This document shows, piece after piece, positions 26,319 through 33,619 of a stretch of DNA of 52,729 nt; positions within the stretch are counted from its first letter, which is position 1; each line of letters starts with the position of its first letter. A program made the position numbers and the translations under genes. The notes beneath the pieces are model-generated. The model worked only from the letters and a program-made list of their open reading frames with translations, made no database searches and had not been told where the DNA came from. Source of the stretch: Bryobacterales bacterium (GTDB taxonomy: Bacteria > Acidobacteriota > Terriglobia > Bryobacterales > Bryobacteraceae); the NCBI GenBank assembly GCA_003135055.1, contig PLDF01000513.1, positions 15,603 through 68,331 on the forward strand. Reading direction: 5' to 3'.

Positions 26319-27245
26319 CTACTTCACAAACCCCAGTTGCCGCAGCGTATCCGCCGGCTCCCGATCTTCCTCGAACTTGGTCAACGCCGCTTTCTCGCGC
26401 CCGTTTTCGAGCGCCACGCCGGCGGGGACGGCGGTATACGGAAAGACCGGCTTCAACTTTTCCAGATCGGTGGAGACCACCGCCTTCAATCCAGTCTCTT
26501 GCAGGAACATCGCGGCATACCGCGGCGCACTTACGGGAATCGCCACCACCGCCGTGGATCCCCAGTTGAGTTGCGACATCTTTTTGGCGGCGTTGAAGCA
26601 ATGCATGCATTCGGGGTCGAAGAAATACAGCAGTATCTTGCCGTGCTGCAGCGAATATGGCGCGCCTTCCACCATTACCGCTTCCGGCGCCTTCGTCCCG
26701 GTCTGCCGTACCGCGGCCACGCCGTATGAGACCAGCGCGTACACCGCCACCGCGCCCAGAATCAGGCCGGCGCTGCGCAGGCTTTGCGGCGGCTTCGACC
26801 ACGCTCCGGCCAAGGCTGCCAGCAACAGCAGCGCGGCATCGAACATGAAGAAGCTCGGGCCTACCACGCGCTTGACCCAGGGGAAGCAACTGCACTCCGC
26901 GCCGCGCAATGCGGCATAGTTCGCTGCGAAATAGATCATGAAGCCGATCAGCAGCAGCCCGATCAGCGCGGCGCCCCAGCGGCGGAACCGCGGTACCAGC
27001 ACCAGCACCGCGCCCATGGTTTCGGCGATACCGAAGACCAGCGCCGCGGCCAGGCTCAGTTGCTCCGGAAACTTCAGCTCGGCGATGCGCACGGCCCAAT
27101 CGAGCGGGTAAGTGATCTTCCAGATGCCCGAGACCGCGAACAAAATAGCGAGCAGGGTGGCGGCGAGCCAGCTTGCCGCGGACTTCCAGCCCGGCGCCTC
27201 GAGCGAAGTCAGCTCCGTCCGAGGCCGGGCTATACTGTCTTCCAT
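26319..27245 (-). CDS. DoxX/MauE-like membrane protein fused to a thioredoxin-like domain
   Basis: 308 residues. The N-terminal part has four or five membrane helices in a MauE/DoxX arrangement (about 25-45, 65-85, 92-112, 130-148, 160-178) with a GAECSCF motif (Cys118, Cys120) before a helix, as in MauE-type proteins. The C-terminal extracytoplasmic part contains YFFDPECMHCFNAAKKM: Cys213 and Cys216 form a CxxC redox pair at the position expected in a thioredoxin fold. Such fusions probably transfer electrons across the membrane to keep a periplasmic thiol partner reduced or oxidised (inference). The start is ATG 27245. Its stop is 70 bases upstream of the ffh start; it could be co-transcribed with ffh. 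Confidence 0.8.
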   Translation of the reverse strand: MEDSIARPRTELTSLEAPGWKSAASWLAATLLAILFAVSGIWKITYPLDWAVRIAELKFPEQLSLAAALVFGIAETMGAVLVLVPRFRRWGAALIGLLLIGFMIYFAANYAALRGAECSCFPWVKRVVGPSFFMFDAALLLLAALAGAWSKPPQSLRSAGLILGAVAVYALVSYGVAAVRQTGTKAPEAVMVEGAPYSLQHGKILLYFFDPECMHCFNAAKKMSQLNWGSTAVVAIPVSAPRYAAMFLQETGLKAVVSTDLEKLKPVFPYTAVPAGVALENGREKAALTKFEEDREPADTLRQLGFVK

Positions 27246-27267
27246 ATGCCCCCCATTTTATCCCTTC

Positions 27268-27374
27268 GGACGTGGCGCACGCACTCGTGGGTCGCACTTG
27301 TGCGTGCAGCGTTCACGATCGTGCGAACGCGTTTTTGCCGCTGCGGACCAAGCGTCCCCAAGAGCGGGGACGCT
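27268..27374. repeat. Dispersed repeat with two hairpins
   Basis: 27268-27325 (GGACGTGGCGCACGCACT...GTGCGTGCAGCGTTCAC.ATCGTG) recurs, with an internal deletion of about 11 bases, at 52683-52729. It folds as GCACGCAC (27277-27284)/GTGCGTGC (27300-27307). A second stem, AGCGTCCCC (27351-27359)/GGGGACGCT (27366-27374), follows with a 6-base loop. The 27246-27637 region holds no gene besides this repeat and the terminator. Confidence 0.72.
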
Positions 27375-27539
27375 GCAAACACCGTGCTCGCGCCACGTAC
27401 TTCAGATCTCCCGATTTCGTCCGGCAATTCCGGCAATGACCTGGAAAGCGGATTGGCCCCAGATTTTCATGCTTCGTGGCAAACCCGCCTTGCTCGGCCC
27501 GAACCGGATCTTGCGATTCCTTCCTGATCCGCTCTCGAT

Positions 27540-27581
27540 AAAAAAACAAGCCCAAACCGCACGTACCGATTGGGGTTTGGG
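27540..27581 (-). terminator. Intrinsic terminator of the secreted hydrolase gene
   Basis: On the minus strand CCCAAACC (27581-27574) pairs with GGTTTGGG (27558-27551) and is followed by CTTG and seven T. It lies 57 bases after the stop at 27638. It is the only textbook Rho-independent terminator downstream of a bacterial gene in this window. Confidence 0.85.
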
Positions 27582-27637
27582 GGTCATTCCGCAAATCGGG
27601 CCAGGCCAGTTTCCTTGAGAGATCAGGAGGTCTGTAC

Positions 27638-29605
27638 TTACTGACCGCTCGGCCCGAGTTGCCACTCTTCGTTGAAGAATCCCGCCTGCACAATCTTCCC
27701 CGGGAAGCGGCCATCGGGCGGCATGGTTAAATCGATCACCGCGTAATCCGGCAGCTTCGGCGTCTGCCGCGCGTTGCTGAGGTAATCGGCCTCGCGAAAC
27801 GTGAAGCCGCTATTCAGCACCACATACCGATTGGGATTCAGCGGATTCGGATAGATCAAGATGGGTGCGTGCGTCCCGGCCGAATAGCGATCCTTGCCCA
27901 CGGCGATGCCGGCCGCGCTCCACTGGATCGGCAAGCGATCCGCAATGCGCGCGAGAATCCTGTTGCTGGAAGGGTCGCCCCACAGAATCAAATTGCTCGC
28001 TGCGATTTCCGCATCGCTGGCATCCACGTCGCGACGCACCTGCGCTTCGCCGCGGAATTCGCGCCGCCATTCCTTGATGGCGCGGGCTTCTTCGCTCGCG
28101 GTCCATTTGGCGATCGCGGGCGCAATGGGCGGCCCGGTGGGCGAGACAAACAGGAAGCTATCGAGGAAGGCGTCGTCGATAGGGCCCTGAAGACCGTGAC
28201 GCTTGTGCAAACCGGCTCGCAGAGTGCTGTCGGCGAGGCTCCACTGCGCGCCGGCCTTACGGAAATGCACGGTCCATGAGCGGTCCGACAAGGGGCCGGG
28301 CGCGGTAATCTTCTGGCCGTCGATGGAGACGATAGGCTTGCGCGACAGATCGAGCGGGCAGCCGCCGGAACCCATGTCGAGCGTGAAGGCGGCAACGTTG
28401 GAGGTTTCGATTTCAACCGAGCTATCGCCGGCGATGGCGGCGTTGACTCGCGCGCGTTCCCAATGCTGCCCGAGCGCGTCGATGGAGACCCACTTCATCC
28501 GGTTATACGCCAGCGTCCAGGTGGTGAACTTGACGCTGCGCGGGTTTGGGTCGCGGCCGCGCTCGGCGATGGCGTCGAGCATGCTCGTAATCTGAATTTT
28601 CGAATCGGGATGATATTTGTGCGCAGTTTGCGGGCCGACTACGCGAATGAGGCGCAATCCCTCCCCCGCCATGGCCTGCTCCATCATGTCTGCGGCCTGC
28701 TTCTGCGGATCGATTTCGCCGTTGTAGGCAATGGTGGAGGTGTTGTAGAGGTTGACGGCGTAATCGGTGGCGTCGTACAGATGGAAGAGCTTCAGCTCCC
28801 ACCAGGGCGGCGCGGCATCGCCGGTGAGTTTGAGCTTGAGGTATTGCACGGTTTCGCTGAATCCGGCGCCGGGCGCGACGGCGGCCCAGAGACCGGCATG
28901 GTGCGTGCCGATATCCCACGCGGAGGCGCCGCCCATGCTGAAGCCACGGTCCAGAATGCGGTTCTCGTCGATGGCGTACTGGCGCTTCACGGCGTCGAGC
29001 GCTTCGAAGAAATCCACCTCGCCGGCGAAGCGGCTGGCATTGCAAAAACGGCCGTAGAGATGCAGCACGATGGTGTCGCGAGGAGCAAACTCGCCGATAT
29101 TACGCGTGCGGTCGGCCAGGAAGTTGATCTCGCTGAGCGTTTCATTGCGGCCGTGGAACCACGCATCGAGCCGCCAGCGGTGTGGAGCGGTTGGCGAATA
29201 CGAAGGTGGCACTACCAAGCCATAAGGCTGTACGCTGCGATCGATCTTCGAGATGTAGCCGCGCACCACCAGGCCCGTCGCGGTTGTCCACGGGGCATGG
29301 TTCTGCGCTAAATCGGCGGCGCGCTCTTCGCCCTGCAGCAGCAGCGCCCTGGCTTTGGCGACCTCATCGGCTTTGAAGAATTCGTCGTATTGCAGCGCGT
29401 ACCGAACGGCCTCCTGATAGATGAGAACGTCGGGCAGAAGCGCGTTGCCGTGGAGTTTGGCGGTGGCGGCCCCCAGATGGTCGAGGCCGGCTTGCAATTC
29501 AGCGCGGTCGGACGCGGATATCTCTATGCCCGCCGGCGGTACGGATTTGATGGCGGGCTGGGCCAGGGCCGCGGCGGCGATCGACAAAGCGAGCAACACC
29601 TTCAT
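27638..29605 (-). CDS. Large secreted alpha/beta hydrolase (prolyl-oligopeptidase or esterase-like)
   Basis: 655 residues from ATG 29605, where the signal peptide starts (MKVLLALSIAAAALAQP); a GTG three codons upstream is possible. After an about 100-residue helical segment comes an alpha/beta hydrolase domain: PYGLVVPPSYSP, RLDAWFHGRNET (HG oxyanion loop), and the nucleophile elbow RGFSMGGASAWDIG with Ser223. A late TAHKYHPDS may hold the His. The C-terminal about 250 residues are a beta-rich second domain, with no family recognised. It is probably a periplasmic hydrolase of the prolyl-oligopeptidase-like class with its propeller replaced by other domains. It has its own terminator and is divergent from the sensor kinase operon, so its promoter lies in the 65-base gap. 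Confidence 0.82.
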   Translation of the reverse strand: MKVLLALSIAAAALAQPAIKSVPPAGIEISASDRAELQAGLDHLGAATAKLHGNALLPDVLIYQEAVRYALQYDEFFKADEVAKARALLLQGEERAADLAQNHAPWTTATGLVVRGYISKIDRSVQPYGLVVPPSYSPTAPHRWRLDAWFHGRNETLSEINFLADRTRNIGEFAPRDTIVLHLYGRFCNASRFAGEVDFFEALDAVKRQYAIDENRILDRGFSMGGASAWDIGTHHAGLWAAVAPGAGFSETVQYLKLKLTGDAAPPWWELKLFHLYDATDYAVNLYNTSTIAYNGEIDPQKQAADMMEQAMAGEGLRLIRVVGPQTAHKYHPDSKIQITSMLDAIAERGRDPNPRSVKFTTWTLAYNRMKWVSIDALGQHWERARVNAAIAGDSSVEIETSNVAAFTLDMGSGGCPLDLSRKPIVSIDGQKITAPGPLSDRSWTVHFRKAGAQWSLADSTLRAGLHKRHGLQGPIDDAFLDSFLFVSPTGPPIAPAIAKWTASEEARAIKEWRREFRGEAQVRRDVDASDAEIAASNLILWGDPSSNRILARIADRLPIQWSAAGIAVGKDRYSAGTHAPILIYPNPLNPNRYVVLNSGFTFREADYLSNARQTPKLPDYAVIDLTMPPDGRFPGKIVQAGFFNEEWQLGPSGQ

Positions 29606-29625
29606 GTACGTCACTATACTTAAGA

Positions 29626-29655
29626 TAGCGGGACTGAGAATAGCGAGACTGAGAA
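29626..29655. repeat. 15-base direct repeat between divergent genes
   Basis: TAGCG(G/A)GACTGAGAA occurs twice in tandem (29626-29640 and 29641-29655) in the 65-base gap between the hydrolase and kinase genes. It could be a two-site binding element for a regulator, or simply a small repeat. Confidence 0.55.
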
Positions 29656-29670
29656 CAGCAGATCAATCGG

Positions 29671-31578
29671 ATGCAACGGCGGGGATGGAAAAGCACGGCG
29701 GCTTATGCGGCATTACTGGCTGCAGCGTTCGTTGTGGGCGTGGCGGTGACGGTAATCGGAAATTTCGGCGACGAACTGGACAACAACGTCTACGATTTCA
29801 TGCTGCGCCGGTACCAGCCGAAGCCGTGGCAGATTGAGTCGGCAATTCTGGCGATTGACGAGCACACGCTGCAGGCGACGCCGGGAGGAATGCAGGGTAT
29901 CCGTGGGCCGTTGGCGGAGGCTCTGAGATTGGTAAGCGCGGCCGGCCCGAAGACCGTCGCTATCGACCTGACGCTGGCCGACGCGAGCAAGGACCCCAAG
30001 ATCGACGAGAATCTGGCGGACGCCATGCGATCGACGCCTAACCTAGTGCTGGCGACCGATTTATTGAACGATGCCTGGGAAGAGCCGTTGCCCGAATTCG
30101 CGAAGTTCGCCGCGGCGCAGGGACATGTTCACGCAGCGCCGGATAACAACGACGAAATCACCCGCGCGGTCTCTCTTCAAAAGACCTTCGGTTACAAGAA
30201 GAAATGGGCGCTGTCACTGGAGGCGTTCCTGCTGTTTTCCGGCGCGCCGGAGCCGGTTCAGTCGCCACAAGACTTGCAGGTGGGCGGCACAGTCATCCCG
30301 GTTCCCGACCGGCGCGTCCAAGCGTTGCGCGGCGACGAGCAAGGCGACGGCCGCTTTATGCGCGTGCGCTTCGTGCCGCCGAACATGCATGCCATACCGC
30401 GGGTTCCAATGGAGGCGCTGCTGAGAGATCACACACTGGCGCGTGCCTTCACGGGTAAGGCGGTGTTCGTGGGCGTCACTGCAGTGACGGAGGTGAAAGA
30501 CCGTCTGATGACGCCCGTTGGCAGCCACCGCACCACCGGAATCGAAATCAACGCGGAAGCATTTGAGACCATGGCGCACGGGCTCTTCATCACGGATGTC
30601 TCCGGATTATGGGTGGGGCTATTCAGCCTGGGACTGACGGTAGCGATGGGGCTTTGCTTTCGCTATTTACCAGGCTGGTTGGCATACGGCGGCGGCGCGA
30701 TAATTGTGGCGGCGGCTTGTGTTACGCCTTACGTCTTTTTCACGCACCAGCGCGTCTTTTCGTTTGCGACTCCGGCAGTGGTTGCGTGGCTGAGTTTCCT
30801 CGCGGCTGCCGGCTACTATCACCTGGTGGTCCGGCGCGACTGGCGTACGGAACAGGCGGCGCGCGAACGCTATCAGCAGGCCATGCACTTTGTCACTCAC
30901 GAAATGCGCACGCCGCTCTCGGCGATCCAGGGGTCCAGCGAGTTGATCTCTCGCTTTCCGCTGACCGAGGAGAAAAGGAAGCAGATCGCACAGTTGATTA
31001 ATTCGGAATCGAAGCGGCTGGCGCGCATGGTGGAGATCTTTCTCAATGTGGAGCGCCTCTCGGCCGGACAGATGGAGCTCAAGCGCGAGACCATTCCAAT
31101 CAGGGAAATGGTAGAGCTGTGCCTGGAGCGCGTACAGCCGCTCGCCGAGCGGAAGCGCATCGCGGTGGTGGTGGAACCGATGCTCGACAACATGCAGGTC
31201 ACCGGAGACCGCGAACTGATGGAATATGCCTGCTACAATCTACTGACGAATGCGGTGAAGTACTCTCCTCAGCGGACCGAGGTCAGGGTTTCCGCTTGGA
31301 AGGAAAGCGGCCATGTCCGCATCTCAGTGAAAGACCAGGGCATTGGCATGGATCAAAAGGAAGTCAAGCAGATCTTCCAAAGGTTCTACCGGACGAAGAA
31401 AGCCGAAGAGTCGGGCGAAGCGGGTACCGGAATCGGTTTATCCATCGTCCAACAAATTGTGGAACAGCACGGAGGAGAGATCGACGTAGTAAGCCAACCT
31501 GGCGCCGGCTCTTGCTTTACCCTGGTACTGCCGGCCGCGGTTGCCACGCCGAATCCGGCGGTGGCGGAACGGCGCTGA
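29671..31578 (+). CDS. CHASE2-domain sensor histidine kinase
   Basis: 635 residues. An N-terminal membrane helix (about 9-28) is followed by a CHASE2 extracytoplasmic sensor (about 30-310; AILAIDEHTLQA...IRGPLAEAL and FTGKAVFVGVTAVTEVKDRLMTPV are typical), three membrane helices (about 310-385), then a HisKA domain with FVTHEMRTPLSAIQG (phospho-acceptor His410) and a HATPase_c domain with N-box LLTNAVKYSP, G1 KDQGIGM and G2 GTGIGLSIV. It should autophosphorylate in response to an unknown envelope signal and pass phosphate to the sigma-54 response regulator three bases downstream. No PAS or HAMP is evident; the short linker resembles other CHASE2 kinases. Confidence 0.93.
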   Translation: MQRRGWKSTAAYAALLAAAFVVGVAVTVIGNFGDELDNNVYDFMLRRYQPKPWQIESAILAIDEHTLQATPGGMQGIRGPLAEALRLVSAAGPKTVAIDLTLADASKDPKIDENLADAMRSTPNLVLATDLLNDAWEEPLPEFAKFAAAQGHVHAAPDNNDEITRAVSLQKTFGYKKKWALSLEAFLLFSGAPEPVQSPQDLQVGGTVIPVPDRRVQALRGDEQGDGRFMRVRFVPPNMHAIPRVPMEALLRDHTLARAFTGKAVFVGVTAVTEVKDRLMTPVGSHRTTGIEINAEAFETMAHGLFITDVSGLWVGLFSLGLTVAMGLCFRYLPGWLAYGGGAIIVAAACVTPYVFFTHQRVFSFATPAVVAWLSFLAAAGYYHLVVRRDWRTEQAARERYQQAMHFVTHEMRTPLSAIQGSSELISRFPLTEEKRKQIAQLINSESKRLARMVEIFLNVERLSAGQMELKRETIPIREMVELCLERVQPLAERKRIAVVVEPMLDNMQVTGDRELMEYACYNLLTNAVKYSPQRTEVRVSAWKESGHVRISVKDQGIGMDQKEVKQIFQRFYRTKKAEESGEAGTGIGLSIVQQIVEQHGGEIDVVSQPGAGSCFTLVLPAAVATPNPAVAERR

Positions 31579-31581
31579 TCG

Positions 31582-32886
31582 ATGCCAAGACTATTGTTAG
31601 TGGAAGACGATCCGGGGCTTCAGTTTACGATTCTGACGGCGCTTGAGGAAAAGGGCTATGCAGTGGATGCGGTATCGACCACCGGCGAGGCCATCGAGCG
31701 CTTGAGCGACGGCGGTTACCCGATCGTCATTTCCGATATCTACGTGGATGAACGCACCGGCCTCGACGTCCTCGACGCGGCCAAGCGTATCGATCCGAAC
31801 TGTTCGGTAATCCTGATGACCGGACGCGGCACCATCGAGACCGTGATGGCGGCTACTCGCGGCGGGGCTTTCGATTACATCGCAAAGCCGTTCGATTTGG
31901 ACGTCATGCTCAATGCGATTGAGCGGGCGGAGGCGACGCGCGAAGTCGGCGAGAAGGAGGCCGAGGAAGAAGATCTGCCCGAGACCGAAATGATCGGCTT
32001 CTCGCCTTCGATGGTCGAGATCTATAAGACGGTCGCGCGAGTGGCCGGCACCGATGCGACGGTAGTGATTGAAGGCGAAACGGGGACGGGCAAGGAAATG
32101 GTGGCGCGCATGATCCATCGGCGCAGCAAGCGCGCCAATGCGCCGTTTGTGGCGGTGGATTGCGCTTCGATCACGCCCACGCTGCTGGAGAGCGAGTTAT
32201 TCGGCGCCATGCGCGGCGCTTTCACCGGAGCCGACAGAGACCGCGTTGGCGTGTTTGAAGCCGCGCACCGCGGCACGGTATTTCTGGATGAAATCGGCGA
32301 AGTGGAACCGGAGTTCCAGGTGAAGTTGCTGCGCTTCCTGCAAGAGAAGGAGATCCGCCCGGTGGGCGCTTCCCGAACCAAGGAAGTGGATGTGCGCGTG
32401 GTGGCGGCCACCAATCGCGATCTGCAGCGAATGGTGGATGAAGGCAAGTTTCGCGAAGACCTGTGGTACCGGCTGAATACGGTACGTATCACGATGCCGC
32501 CCCTTTGCGAACGGCGCGACGATATTCCAGTGTTGGCGCGGTTCTTCGTGAATAAGTACGCCGAGCGGTACGACCGCGACGTGAAGCTGATGGATTCGGG
32601 AGTCAGGGCGCTGCAAGATTACACATGGCCCGGCAACGTGCGGCAGTTACAGCACATGATGGAGCGATTGACTATTTTGGCGGACCGCATCGACGCGGAT
32701 GCCGTACACGACGCGCTCACCATTATGGAGAGCCGCGAAAAGCCGGTGGAGACTCTCGCGGAGGCCGAGGAGGACCAGATCCGCCGGGTGCTGGCCGCTA
32801 CCGGCGGCAACAAGAGCAAGGCCGCCCAGATTCTGGGGATCGAGCGGAAGACGCTCTACCGCAAACTCGTGCGCATGAAGCTCTGA
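31582..32886 (+). CDS. Sigma-54-dependent (NtrC-type) response regulator
   Basis: 434 residues in three domains. The receiver (about 1-120) has phospho-acceptor Asp52 in VISDIYVDERTG and the K of AKPFD. The AAA+ domain (about 135-370) has Walker A GETGTGKE (165-172), the sigma-54 contact loop GAFTGA (212-217) and VFLDEIGEV as Walker B. The C-terminal Fis-type helix-turn-helix ends GNKSKAAQILGIERKTLYRKLVRMKL. On phosphorylation by the adjacent kinase it should activate RpoN-dependent promoters; I could not point to a matching -24/-12 site in the window. It starts three bases after the kinase stop and ends one base before the SDR gene. Confidence 0.95.
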   Translation: MPRLLLVEDDPGLQFTILTALEEKGYAVDAVSTTGEAIERLSDGGYPIVISDIYVDERTGLDVLDAAKRIDPNCSVILMTGRGTIETVMAATRGGAFDYIAKPFDLDVMLNAIERAEATREVGEKEAEEEDLPETEMIGFSPSMVEIYKTVARVAGTDATVVIEGETGTGKEMVARMIHRRSKRANAPFVAVDCASITPTLLESELFGAMRGAFTGADRDRVGVFEAAHRGTVFLDEIGEVEPEFQVKLLRFLQEKEIRPVGASRTKEVDVRVVAATNRDLQRMVDEGKFREDLWYRLNTVRITMPPLCERRDDIPVLARFFVNKYAERYDRDVKLMDSGVRALQDYTWPGNVRQLQHMMERLTILADRIDADAVHDALTIMESREKPVETLAEAEEDQIRRVLAATGGNKSKAAQILGIERKTLYRKLVRMKL

Positions 32887-32887
32887 C

Positions 32888-33619
32888 ATGGCGCTCGCGG
32901 CCGGTTCACTCCGGGGTAAGGAGATTATTCTTGCGGGTGGGACCGGCGGCCTGGGGTCCGTGGTTGCGACGCTACTCCTGGAAGAAGGCGCATGCCTGAC
33001 GCTGAGCTTTCTGCGGCAGGAAAAGCGCGCACGCCAATGGGAAGGGCGCGCGACCCTGGTGCAAGCGGATCTGGCGTCCTCACCGGACCGCGTAAGACTC
33101 CTCGATGCTGCGCCGTCGCTCTATGGCCTGGTCATTCTCGCTGGCAACCCGGCGCGAACAAGTGAGGCGTCCCAGATGGAGTCCGCGATGCTGCAATCGC
33201 ACGCAGTAAACTATCTGGGACCGGTCCTGTTGGCGCGCGAAGCGGCCGAGCGAATGAAAGCCGCTGCGATTCCCGGAGCCATCGTGCTCATTTCCACTAT
33301 GCAGGCCAATGCGCTATTTCCGGGGTCCACCGCCTATGCCGCGCAGAAGGAGGCATTGCAGCACGCCGCTCGCATACTAGCCAAAGAGTGCCGCGGCGCC
33401 AGGAACGTTCGCGTCAACGTGGTCAGTCCCGGCGTGACTGCGGCGGGAATGGCGGAAGCCAGTATCGCATCCGGCAAATACGACCGGTACATCAGTGAAG
33501 ACGTCATCTCACGGTTCGGCCGGGCCGAAGACATCGCCCGCGCCGTGCGTTTTTTCCTTGAGCCCGATAATTACGTTACCGGTCAAGTGATGTGTGTGGA
33601 TGGCGGCATTACGCTCTAA
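32888..33619 (+). CDS. SDR-family oxidoreductase
   Basis: 243 residues, a classical-length short-chain dehydrogenase/reductase. NAD(P)-binding motif GGTGGLGS near residue 16; catalytic Ser136, Tyr150 and Lys154 (YAAQK); and a C-terminal NYVTGQVMCVDGG, typical of the beta-ketoacyl-reductase (FabG) branch. The active-site Asn is probable in SHAVNYLGPV. It is packed one base after the sigma-54 regulator, so it is the third gene of that operon; the substrate is unknown. Its TAA stop overlaps, in opposite orientation, the stop of the phage tail gene (bases 33616-33619). Confidence 0.92.
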   Translation: MALAAGSLRGKEIILAGGTGGLGSVVATLLLEEGACLTLSFLRQEKRARQWEGRATLVQADLASSPDRVRLLDAAPSLYGLVILAGNPARTSEASQMESAMLQSHAVNYLGPVLLAREAAERMKAAAIPGAIVLISTMQANALFPGSTAYAAQKEALQHAARILAKECRGARNVRVNVVSPGVTAAGMAEASIASGKYDRYISEDVISRFGRAEDIARAVRFFLEPDNYVTGQVMCVDGGITL

